A stretch of DNA of 7,480 nt from Bordetella parapertussis (GTDB lineage Bacteria; Pseudomonadota; Gammaproteobacteria; Burkholderiales; CAIKXV01), in contig CAMDXD010000192.1 in NCBI GenBank assembly GCA_945877995.1, forward strand, positions 1 to 7,480, in the 5' to 3' direction. A program made the position numbers and the translations under genes. Every line of letters starts with the position of its first letter. Position 1 is the stretch's first letter. Below the pieces are notes generated by a model. That model saw only the letters and a program-made list of their open reading frames with translations. It was not told where the DNA came from and did not search any database. This document shows positions 1-5,927 of this stretch, piece by piece.

Positions 1-551
1 ATCTGGGCGTTCGCAAGCGCCTGGATTCAGGCCTCATCGTCGGGCTTGAAACCCAGCTGGCACGGGTCGGCCATCAGGCCCATACCCAGGACCTCGTCGA
101 CGGCGGCGTCTTTGCAGGTCAACCCAGCGCCACCCTGCACTACGAGACGCCGTGGCTCGCGACCGCGCGGGCAGTGGCGGGCTGGTCGTGGGGTGACCTG
201 CTGGTTTTCGGGACCGGCGGCGCAGCGTTCGCCCAGGAAAAGGTGACCCGGACCCAGTATCGAACGGTGGGGGGCACGAATACGACAGCCGCACAGTTCA
301 GTGAGATCGATCGCGAACTCCGTCTGGGATATGCGCTGGGCGTGGGCATGGAGTGGCGCTGGAGCAAGCGCTGGGCGGTGCGGGCGGAATACCTGCAGGT
401 GCGTTTTCCCGGCAAGGAATTCCGGTTCCCGGACGCGCGCGGCGGGGCTCAGGGCGCTTTCAACAACGTCCAGGGCCGTGTCGCGACCAACCGGGCGAAT
501 CTGGACACTGTCCAGATCGGCCTGACCTACGCGTTCGGGCTGGGCAACTGA
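1..551 (+). CDS. Outer-membrane beta-barrel protein, C-terminal part (5' truncated)
   Basis: The reading frame is open from the left edge (first whole codon at 3) to the TGA at 549-551, giving 182 residues with no start in view. It alternates short amphipathic stretches with polar loops, as in small 8-stranded barrels. The stretch around residues 52-80 (ATARAVAGWSWGDLLVFGTG, then GGAAFAQ) resembles the 'R.GYA.....Y.TGG.A.A' strand pair of the Omp25/RopB-like beta-barrel superfamily. A later strand (YALGVGMEWRWSKRWAVRAEY) and the last strand, VQIGLTYAFGLGN, also fit, the end being aromatic but not a strict terminal Phe. The internal ATG at 174 is not the real start, because coding continues upstream. 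The role is probably structural or a passive porin-like barrel; the substrate is unknown. It converges on the receptor gene, with 33 bp between stops and no clear terminator there. The barrel class is fairly sure, the exact family is not. Confidence 0.75.
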   Translation, partial: LGVRKRLDSGLIVGLETQLARVGHQAHTQDLVDGGVFAGQPSATLHYETPWLATARAVAGWSWGDLLVFGTGGAAFAQEKVTRTQYRTVGGTNTTAAQFSEIDRELRLGYALGVGMEWRWSKRWAVRAEYLQVRFPGKEFRFPDARGGAQGAFNNVQGRVATNRANLDTVQIGLTYAFGLGN

Positions 552-584
552 AGGCTTCACATCCCGCCTCCCGCTTCGGCGTGC

Positions 585-2801
585 TCAGAACTTTGCCTGC
601 ATGCCGACGGTGAACGTGCGTGGCGTGCCGGGTGACACCCAGGTGCTCTGGAACGAGTTCGTGTAGTAGGTGCGGTCGAACACGTTGTCGATATCGAGCG
701 ACAGACGCAGCGTCGGGGTCACGCGCCAGTAGGCGACGATCTTGGCCAGCGCATAGGCCGGAAGGTCGAACTCGGGCCTGCCCGCCGTGGCATCGGCCGC
801 AGTGCGCGACTGGCCGAGCCGCGCACCCGAATAGGTGACGCCGCCGCCGATACCGTAGCGCCCGCTCTCGCCCACCAGCCCCTCGCGAACCAGCAGGATG
901 CTGCCGTTGATCTTCGGTATGTTGAGCAGCCTCGAGCCGACCTCGAGCGTGTTGTCGCTCGACACTTCGGCATCGATGTACGAGAAGCTCGCGTTGACGC
1001 GCCAGGAGCGGCTGAGCATGCCGGTGACGTCGAGGTCCATGCCGCGGCTGCGTACTTCGCCGGCCGCGACGGAGAACCCGGCGTTCGTCGGGTCGCCGGT
1101 CAGCACGTTCTTCTTGCGGATGTCATAGGCTGCGAGCGTCGCCCCGAGCGATCGGCTGGCGTTCTCCCACTTGGTGCCGGCCTCGAAGGCGGTGCCCGAC
1201 TCCGGATCGAAGGCAGCACCGGCCGCACTGGCGCCGGTATTCGGACGGAACGACTTGCCGGCGTTGGCGAAGAGCGTCCACTGGTTGTTCGGCAGGTAGC
1301 TCAGGCCGATGCGCGGCGAGGTGGCGCCCGGGCTCTGGTCGGTGCGCAGGTTGGTGCGCCGGTTCTGCAGCGACTGTTCGTAGCTGTCCACGCGCAGCCC
1401 GGCCAGCAGCCGCCAGTGCTGGCCGATGGAGATCGTATCCTGCACGTAGAACGCGAGGCTGGTCTGCTCCTCGCGCGTGTTGGTGTTGGGCAGCAGCGCG
1501 GGTTGCGCCTGCCCGTACACCGGGTTGAACACGTTTATCGCATACGGCGATGCGCCGCTCGGGTTCACCCGCAGCATCAGCTGGTCCATGTCGAACCGGT
1601 AGGTCGCAACGCCAGCCAGCAGTTCATGCTGCAAGCCGCCAGCCAGGAAGCGTCCGATCAGTTCGCCTTGCAGCGAGACATCCTCCGATGAATAGTCGCG
1701 GAAGCGGCGCTGCCTGCGCAAGGTTTCCAGGTCGGGCTGCAGCGTCGGCTGTGCCTCGGTCGAGAAGCCGCGCAGAGACCCTTTCTTGTAGGCAAATGCG
1801 AGGCGTGTGGACCACTCGGCGTTGAGGTCATGTTCGAGCACGACCTGGTGGCTGTCGTTCTCGACCCGTACGTCCCCATCGACCGGCTCGCCAAGGAAGC
1901 GATTGCGTGGCACCGCTCCGAGGCGGTTGTTGACCGCCACTACGCCCCGATCGAGCGGCGCCCGGTGGCGCAGGATCTCGCCGTTGTAGTCGACCCGGGT
2001 GCTTGCCGACACCTTCCAGGTAAAGGCTGGCGCGACCAGCCAGCGCCGTGTCTGCACATAGTCTCGGAAGCTGTCCCTGTCCTCCAGCGCGACGTTCAGG
2101 CGATAGGCGACGCTCTCGCCCAACGGCCCGGTCGAATCGAGCGCGGTGCGGTAGAAGTCGTAGCTGCCGACATAGCCTTCGATCGAATGCGCGGGCTTCC
2201 AGAGCGGACGCTTGGTCACGATATTCAGGGTGCCGCCGGGTTCGCTGGTGCCGTAGAGCGAAGCGGCCGGCCCCTTCAGGAACTCGATGCGCTCGACATT
2301 GGCCGTATCGCGCGGCGCGTTGAAGCCACGGTTGCTGGAGAACCCGTTGAGCAGGAGCGGCATGCCGTTGTTCACGTCGCCGGCAATCCCGCGGATGGCG
2401 ATATTGTCCCAGAGCCCCCCGAAACTGTTCTGGCGCGAGACGCCGCCGACGAAATCGAGGGTGTCGTCGATGCGCGTGGCGCCCAGGTCATCGAGCGTCT
2501 GGCGCGACATCACGCGCACCGCCTGTGGCAGTTCGCGCAGCGGCAAGTCGGTGCGCGCACCGCTGGCTTCCTCGGCATGGTAAGTCCCGGACTGCCGGCG
2601 GCCCACGACCTCGATCGCGGGCAGTTCCCTGGTGGCGGCAGAGGCAGACGCCGGTGCAGCCGTCGTGGCGGTCGCTGCTGGCGACGCGGATCCGGTGGCA
2701 GGCTGCGCTGGCGACTGTGCGAAGGCGGGCGTGGCCCACACGCCGGTCAGCGCCAGCGCGAGCACGGTGGGGCGAAGCGATGAGCGAGTCGAATGTGTCA
2801 C
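585..2801 (-). CDS. TonB-dependent siderophore-type outer-membrane receptor
   Basis: A 738-residue protein, the usual length for a receptor without an N-terminal signalling domain. Residues 1-29 are a signal peptide (hydrophobic VLALALTGVW, cleavage near AFA-Q). Residues 30-58 are a low-complexity Ala/Thr/Ser/Pro linker. A TonB-box-like stretch, PAIEVVGRR, lies at 61-69. The plug domain runs from about 80 to 197 and has the classic siderophore-receptor signatures: LRELPQAVRVMSRQTLDD, NIAIRGI, and VERIEFLKGPAASLYG followed by EPGGTLNIVTKRP at 169-199. The rest, from about 205, is the 22-strand barrel, ending in VGMQAKF with the terminal Phe used for barrel assembly. It should import a ferric siderophore or other metal chelate using TonB-ExbB-ExbD energy; the ligand cannot be read from sequence. 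No STN domain is present, so FecA-type signalling through an anti-sigma factor is unlikely. The start is GTG, set by AGGAG 9 nt upstream. It lies 158 bp downstream of the DUF4198 gene on the same strand and is probably co-transcribed. Confidence 0.93.
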   Translation of the reverse strand: MTHSTRSSLRPTVLALALTGVWATPAFAQSPAQPATGSASPAATATTAAPASASAATRELPAIEVVGRRQSGTYHAEEASGARTDLPLRELPQAVRVMSRQTLDDLGATRIDDTLDFVGGVSRQNSFGGLWDNIAIRGIAGDVNNGMPLLLNGFSSNRGFNAPRDTANVERIEFLKGPAASLYGTSEPGGTLNIVTKRPLWKPAHSIEGYVGSYDFYRTALDSTGPLGESVAYRLNVALEDRDSFRDYVQTRRWLVAPAFTWKVSASTRVDYNGEILRHRAPLDRGVVAVNNRLGAVPRNRFLGEPVDGDVRVENDSHQVVLEHDLNAEWSTRLAFAYKKGSLRGFSTEAQPTLQPDLETLRRQRRFRDYSSEDVSLQGELIGRFLAGGLQHELLAGVATYRFDMDQLMLRVNPSGASPYAINVFNPVYGQAQPALLPNTNTREEQTSLAFYVQDTISIGQHWRLLAGLRVDSYEQSLQNRRTNLRTDQSPGATSPRIGLSYLPNNQWTLFANAGKSFRPNTGASAAGAAFDPESGTAFEAGTKWENASRSLGATLAAYDIRKKNVLTGDPTNAGFSVAAGEVRSRGMDLDVTGMLSRSWRVNASFSYIDAEVSSDNTLEVGSRLLNIPKINGSILLVREGLVGESGRYGIGGGVTYSGARLGQSRTAADATAGRPEFDLPAYALAKIVAYWRVTPTLRLSLDIDNVFDRTYYTNSFQSTWVSPGTPRTFTVGMQAKF

Positions 2802-2810
2802 AGTTGAGGT

Positions 2811-2815
2811 CTCCT
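2811..2815 (-). promoter_or_regulatory. Ribosome binding site of the TonB-dependent receptor gene
   Basis: On the minus strand AGGAG stands 9 nt before a GTG codon at 2801-2799. This fixes GTG as the start, and the translation from it immediately gives a good signal peptide. The tctC gene has the same AGGAG with the same 9-nt spacing. Confidence 0.75.
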
Positions 2816-2839
2816 AGGAATGACGGCAAGCAGATCCCC

Positions 2840-2861
2840 GTCCCCTGCCGCAACAGGGGAC
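2840..2861. repeat. Perfect 8-bp inverted repeat in the receptor leader
   Basis: GTCCCCTG (2840-2847) and CAGGGGAC (2854-2861) pair perfectly around a 6-base loop. It lies 38-60 nt upstream of the receptor GTG, inside the spacer after the DUF4198 gene. No T-run follows on the minus strand, so it is not a standard intrinsic terminator. It could stabilise or process the mRNA, or be part of a dispersed palindromic repeat. The pairing is read directly; the function is unknown. Confidence 0.55.
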
Positions 2862-2884
2862 AGTGGTCACGGGACAGGGGTCAG
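2857..2884 (+). repeat. Tandem 14-bp direct repeat (GGGACAG type)
   Basis: GGGACAGTGGTCAC (2857-2870) is followed without a gap by GGGACAGGGGTCAG (2871-2884), with 12 of 14 positions identical. A further related copy in the opposite direction lies in 2834-2847, where the reverse complement reads CAGGGGACGGGGAT. Short clustered GGGACAG-like units in both orientations resemble dispersed REP-type elements, but with one locus in view this remains a suggestion. Confidence 0.5.
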
Positions 2885-2890
2885 GGCATG

Positions 2891-2953
2891 GGTTCGACAG
2901 GTGTGGTGCCGGGGGGGGCACCCCTGCCCGCCCCGGTATCGGGTCGTCGAACC
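2891..2953. repeat. Nested inverted repeats with G8 tract after the DUF4198 gene
   Basis: GGTTCGAC (2891-2898) is perfectly complementary to GTCGAACC (2946-2953), 47 bp apart. Between these arms GGTGCC (2905-2910) pairs with GGCACC (2917-2922) around six guanines, part of an eight-G run at 2911-2918. A transcript of either strand could fold into a stem enclosing a second hairpin just downstream of the DUF4198 stop codon. There is no U-tract, so it may protect the 3' end of the DUF4198 message or reduce read-through into the receptor gene rather than terminate strongly. The structure is read from sequence; the role is inferred. Confidence 0.45.
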
Positions 2954-2959
2954 GGACGG

Positions 2960-3697
2960 CTACTCCGGTCCGTGCTCCAGCGCGAAGGAGAGCGTGGCGT
3001 GCAGCCCGTTCTTCGTGCCCTTTGCAGGGTCCTCGGGCGGCGCGTCGTAACTCGCGGCGATGACGTTGAGGCCCTGGTTGCGTACGCGGAAGGTGAACAG
3101 CCCATCCTTGCCGGTGATCGCAGGCTTCGCCTCGGGGTCGTTCACGTAGTCACGGATCACGCGCGCGCCTGCAACCGGCCTGCCGTTGAACAGCACGCGC
3201 ACGGTCATCTGTTCGTTCAGGTGGTGCGGTAATGTCGGCTTGACGGGAACGACCTGCAGCACCTGCCCGAGGATGGGCCCGAGCGGCGACTTCATGGGTC
3301 CGGTCAGGCGCACTGCGTACTTGATGTAGCGACCGCTTTCCTTCGCATCGGGCACTTCGTCATGGCCCTTGTTCACCCACTTGCCGTCCGCCTGCCGGCT
3401 CCAGAAGCCGTTGTCGAGCACCAGGGCAAGCACGGACGGCTTCGAAGCCAGGTCGAACAGCACGAGGTGGTCGGTCTTGCGCACGCCCGACTTGACGGCC
3501 GCACCCGAGGCGTCGAACGCGGACACCTCGCGGATGCGCTCGAAGCGGCGGATCATGTCGAGGTCTTCGGCGCCATGGCCGTACACCACCGCCATCTCGC
3601 CCGAGCGCTGCGCCATCCATACGCCGTGGGCACTTGCCTGCCCGATCGATGCAACCATCAGCAGCGCAGTGAATGCGCCGATCGCTTTCTTTACCAT
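2960..3697 (-). CDS. Secreted DUF4198-family protein, probable periplasmic metal-related partner of the receptor
   Basis: A 245-residue protein with an N-terminal signal peptide (MVKKAIGAFTALLMVASIGQ, then ASA). The best signal peptidase I site is after ASA at residue 23, so the mature chain would begin His24-Gly-Val-Trp. The N-terminal AHxxW form and overall layout match DUF4198 (Pfam PF10670), a family once mislabelled as nickel-uptake NikM and often found near metal transport genes. Other histidines that could be ligands are at 41 (YGHG), 77, 112, 158-159 (PHH), 233 and 242. Residues about 163-218 (VRVLFNGRPVAGARV, GKDGLFTFRV) look like an Ig-like carboxypeptidase-regulatory fold. The start ATG is preceded by a GAGG with only 4 nt spacing, shorter than usual. 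It is the first gene after the promoter at 3755-3783 and is followed by the TonB-dependent receptor, which supports a shared role in metal or metal-chelate uptake. The biochemical function is not established; family assignment is from memory of the motif pattern. Confidence 0.82.
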   Translation of the reverse strand: MVKKAIGAFTALLMVASIGQASAHGVWMAQRSGEMAVVYGHGAEDLDMIRRFERIREVSAFDASGAAVKSGVRKTDHLVLFDLASKPSVLALVLDNGFWSRQADGKWVNKGHDEVPDAKESGRYIKYAVRLTGPMKSPLGPILGQVLQVVPVKPTLPHHLNEQMTVRVLFNGRPVAGARVIRDYVNDPEAKPAITGKDGLFTFRVRNQGLNVIAASYDAPPEDPAKGTKNGLHATLSFALEHGPE

Positions 3698-3717
3698 AGC
3701 CCCTCACGTGGCAGACG

Positions 3718-3736
3718 TGCGCGAAGGATTCGCGCA
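3718..3736 (-). promoter_or_regulatory. Leader hairpin of the DUF4198 gene (8-bp stem, 3-nt loop)
   Basis: TGCGCGAA (3718-3725) and TTCGCGCA (3729-3736) are perfectly complementary around a 3-base loop. With a transcription start predicted near 3748, the hairpin sits almost at the 5' end of the message and ends about 12 nt upstream of the weak ribosome binding site. It may protect the 5' end, modulate translation, or be a DNA operator instead. The dyad is certain; the role is not. Confidence 0.5.
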
Positions 3737-3754
3737 TCATGCAACTGGATGGCG

Positions 3755-3783
3755 ATTATAGGAAAGCTTATCTACAAAGGCAA
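3755..3783 (-). promoter_or_regulatory. Predicted sigma70-type promoter for DUF4198-receptor unit
   Basis: On the minus strand a perfect TATAAT -10 box (3760-3755) lies 17 bp after TTGCCT (3783-3778), which matches the TTGACA -35 consensus at 4 of 6 positions. It sits in the only clearly AT-rich patch of the window. The start point would be near 3748, giving a leader of roughly 50 nt before the ATG at 3697. The 19 bp at 3772-3754 on the minus strand (GATAAGCTTTCCTATAATC) match 11 of 19 positions of the classical Fur box, mostly in the outer arms. This is only a weak candidate for iron control. Confidence 0.65.
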
Positions 3784-3812
3784 CCCGGTTGCATAAGGGC
3801 GTTGCATGAGGG
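3780..3812. promoter_or_regulatory. Putative operator: dyad over -35 plus tandem GTTGCAT repeats
   Basis: GCAACC-C-GGTTGC (3780-3792) is a perfect 6-1-6 dyad overlapping the -35 box of the promoter. GTTGCATAAGGG (3788-3799) is repeated as GTTGCATGAGGG (3801-3812) with a 13-bp period and one mismatch. A third copy, GTTGCATGA, occurs inverted at 3745-3737, just downstream of the -10 box. Three copies of one heptamer around a single promoter fit a regulator-binding array. Alternatively, the 3780-3792 dyad followed by CTTTGT on the minus strand could be a weak terminator for the upstream membrane-protein gene. No known regulator motif was recognised. Confidence 0.45.
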
Positions 3813-3823
3813 TTGAAATGCGA

Positions 3824-4252
3824 TCAGGACTGCAGGGGCCTGCGGTCGTTGAGCGCAAGCCACCCGCGCACGATGCGGTAGGTCGCCCAGATGCCCAGCG
3901 CGAACAGGCCGATCGCCCAGGTCGCGAAGCCGATCAGCACGATCGTGAGCGGCAGCGACACCATCACGACCAGCAGCGCCCACAGTGCCGCGTACCAGAA
4001 GGTACGGATCTGCCAGCGGAAATGCGATTCGAGCCAGGTCCCGGCGACGTCGCCCCGCTTCACGTAGTTGATGACCACGGCGATGATCGACGGCCAGCCG
4101 AACAGGAACGCGCCGATGAGGGTGGCCGCGCCGAAGGCGCCGATCACCAGGGACGTCGCGTGCAGCCCGTACACGACGTGCGTCAGCGTGACCAGTGACG
4201 GATCGGGCATCGTCGGCTCGATCGGTGCGGGGTTCAGGGTCTGCGGCAGCAT
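3824..4252 (-). CDS. Small integral membrane protein, DUF4870-like
   Basis: A 142-residue protein with three hydrophobic segments, about residues 31-62, 84-108 and 108-128, and short charged linkers. The block GTWLESHFRWQIRTFWYA (71-88), between the first and second segments, and the preceding FGWPSIIAVVINYVKR are typical of a DUF4870/Tic20-like family of small proteobacterial inner-membrane proteins of unknown function. The ATG at 4252 is chosen because GGAAGG lies 10 nt upstream. The alternative ATG at 4210 (MPDPSL) has no such site and would remove only a poorly hydrophobic 14-residue leader. The gene lies between the tct operon and the DUF4198-receptor unit on the same strand, but is separated from both by gaps of 169 and 126 bp, so it may be its own transcription unit. 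No signal peptide or enzymatic motif is visible. Nothing ties it to either transport system except position. Confidence 0.8.
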   Translation of the reverse strand: MLPQTLNPAPIEPTMPDPSLVTLTHVVYGLHATSLVIGAFGAATLIGAFLFGWPSIIAVVINYVKRGDVAGTWLESHFRWQIRTFWYAALWALLVVMVSLPLTIVLIGFATWAIGLFALGIWATYRIVRGWLALNDRRPLQS

Positions 4253-4285
4253 GGGTGGGCAACCTTCCGTTGGGCATTCTCCAGG

Positions 4286-4303
4286 CCGTGCCGGACGGCA
4301 CGG
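4286..4303. repeat. Inverted repeat upstream of the DUF4870-like gene
   Basis: CCGTGCC (4286-4292) and GGCACGG (4297-4303) form a perfect 7-bp stem with a 4-base loop, in the 169-bp gap between tctA and the membrane-protein gene. On the minus strand it is followed by CCTGGAGAATG, without a U-tract, so it is a poor intrinsic terminator. It may be part of the leader of the downstream gene or a rho-independent-like remnant. No convincing promoter could be placed in this gap. Confidence 0.4.
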
Positions 4304-4421
4304 TGCACCCGCGCGAGGCAGCGCACGCGCCTGGCCGGTACCCGAAGTGTACTCAGACGCCGCTGCCGAGCCGTATCTTCAGCGCACCCACTGGGGAAAA
4401 TAGCACCGCCGACAGCAAGCC

Positions 4422-5927
4422 TCACGCTTCCTTCAGGGCCGCGCGGCTGCGGCTGAACGAAGGCAGCACGACCAGCAGCAGGAGCAGCGCGGCGCATGTC
4501 AGGAAGGCCACGCTGATCGGCCGCTGAAGGAATACCCAGGCGTCACCCCCGGATACCAGCATCGCCCGGCGCAGGTTCTCCTCCATCCGGCTGCCGAGCA
4601 CGAAGCCGAGCACCAGGGGTGCGGGCTCGCATCCGAACTTGAGGAACATCCAGCCCATCACGCCAAAGCCCAGCATGAACAGGATCGACTGTGGCGAATT
4701 GGTGAGCGAATACACGCCGATACAGCACAGCAGCAGCACCGTCGGGTAGAGCAGTCGATAAGGTACCTCGAGAATGCGGATCCAGATACCGATCAGCGGC
4801 AGGTTGATGATCAGCAGCAACACGTTGCCGATCCACATGCTCGCGATCAGCCCCCAGAACAGTTCCGGCTGGTCGGTGACGACCTTGGAACTGGGCACGA
4901 TGCCGTGGATCATCATCGCACCGGCCATCATCGCCATGGTCGCGTTCGACGGCAGGCCCATGGTCAGCAGCGGGATGAACGCCGTCTGCGAGCCCGCGTT
5001 GTTGGCGCTCTCCGGCCCGGCCACGCCTTCGATCGCACCCTTGCCGAAGCGGGACGGATCCTTCGCCACCTTCTTCTCCAGCGTGTAGGACGCGAACGCG
5101 CTCAGCATGCCACCGCTGCCCGGCAACACGCCGAGCGCCGATCCGATCAGGGTGCCGCGCCAGATGGCCGGTGCCGACTGCTTCCATTCGGCCCGCGTCA
5201 ACCCGGCGCGGCCGATATTCTTGATCGCGGTGGGCTGGCCGGAACGGATGCGCCGCTCGAGGTTGGCGAGCACCTCGGCCACGCCGAACATGCCGGTGGC
5301 GAGGATCACGAAGTCGATGCCGTCGGCCAGCATCGGCACGCCGAACACGTAGCGCGGCGCACCCGTGCTCAGGTCGGTGCCGACCATGCCGAGGAACAAC
5401 CCGAGCAGCACCATGCCGATCGCGTTCAGGACGGACCCGCTGGCAAGCACCACCGCCGCGACCAGGCCGAACACCATCAGCGAGAAGTATTCGACCGAGG
5501 TGAAGGTCTTGACGAAGTCGGCGATGTAGATCGCCGCGCCGGCTACGATCAGGGTCGCGACCGTGCCGCCGATGAACGATCCGATCGCAGAGACGGCCAG
5601 CGCAGCACCGGCCCGGCCGTTGCGGGCCATCTGGTGGCCATCGAGGCAGGTCACCACCGAGGACGCCTCCCCCGGCATGTTCAGCAAGATGGACGTGGTC
5701 GAGCCGCCGTACTGCGAGCCGTAGAAGATGCCCGCCAGCATGATCAGCGCGGTCACCGGCTCCAGGTAGTAGGTGATCGGCAGCAGCATCGCGATCGTGG
5801 TCACCGGGCCCAGGCCCGGCAGCACGCCGATCAGGGTGCCCACGAGCACCCCGATCAGGCAGAACAGCAGGTTCGTCCAGCTGACCGCGACGGTGAACCC
5901 GAGCCATAGATTGTCGATCAGGTCCAT
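4422..5927 (-). CDS. tctA: Tripartite tricarboxylate transporter large permease subunit TctA
   Basis: A 501-residue, highly hydrophobic protein of standard TctA length with about 10-12 membrane segments. It is the channel subunit of a TTT secondary transporter, which moves tricarboxylates or other organic acids across the inner membrane with an ion gradient. Family hallmarks are GTLIGVLPGLGP (30-41), YGSQYGGSTTSILLNMPGEA (69-88), then SSVVTCLDGHQMARNGRAG (89-107). The second half repeats the pattern: GTLIGSALGVLPGSGG (258-273) and GPESANNAGSQTAFIPLLT (304-322), then MGLPSNATMAMMAGAM. This internal repeat is typical of the family's two-fold architecture. The ATG directly follows the tctB stop (TGAATG) and has no Shine-Dalgarno sequence, so it is probably translated by coupling. 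It is the last gene of the operon, ending ALKEA; no clear terminator follows. The substrate is not predictable from the permease. Confidence 0.95.
   Translation of the reverse strand: MDLIDNLWLGFTVAVSWTNLLFCLIGVLVGTLIGVLPGLGPVTTIAMLLPITYYLEPVTALIMLAGIFYGSQYGGSTTSILLNMPGEASSVVTCLDGHQMARNGRAGAALAVSAIGSFIGGTVATLIVAGAAIYIADFVKTFTSVEYFSLMVFGLVAAVVLASGSVLNAIGMVLLGLFLGMVGTDLSTGAPRYVFGVPMLADGIDFVILATGMFGVAEVLANLERRIRSGQPTAIKNIGRAGLTRAEWKQSAPAIWRGTLIGSALGVLPGSGGMLSAFASYTLEKKVAKDPSRFGKGAIEGVAGPESANNAGSQTAFIPLLTMGLPSNATMAMMAGAMMIHGIVPSSKVVTDQPELFWGLIASMWIGNVLLLIINLPLIGIWIRILEVPYRLLYPTVLLLCCIGVYSLTNSPQSILFMLGFGVMGWMFLKFGCEPAPLVLGFVLGSRMEENLRRAMLVSGGDAWVFLQRPISVAFLTCAALLLLLVVLPSFSRSRAALKEA

Noticed and set aside
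27..560. Minus-strand 177-codon open frame opposite the beta-barrel gene
   Set aside because: It overlaps a plus-strand frame with clear beta-barrel strands that is open to the window edge. Its own product is Pro/Arg/His-rich without domains, as expected from a GC-rich shadow.
552..584. Terminator between the convergent beta-barrel and receptor genes
   Set aside because: The 33-bp gap has no stable inverted repeat with a T-run on either strand that I could find.
1830..2783. Plus-strand 317-codon open frame inside the receptor gene
   Set aside because: It is the antisense shadow of plug and barrel sequence with unmistakable receptor motifs. Its ending is an Arg/Gly-rich run derived from the Ala/Thr linker, and no ribosome site of note precedes it.
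2840..2884. CRISPR-like array in the repeat-rich spacer
   Set aside because: The repeats are only 14 bp, adjacent without spacers and limited to two or three copies.
4380..4421. Intrinsic terminator after tctA
   Set aside because: There is a TATTTT stretch and a small CCC-AGT-GGG pairing, but they are in the wrong order and the stem is too short to support a call.
4905..5909. Plus-strand 334-codon open frame inside tctA
   Set aside because: The product is dominated by Asp, His, Arg, Gln and Glu, the complement of hydrophobic TctA codons, with no recognisable domain.
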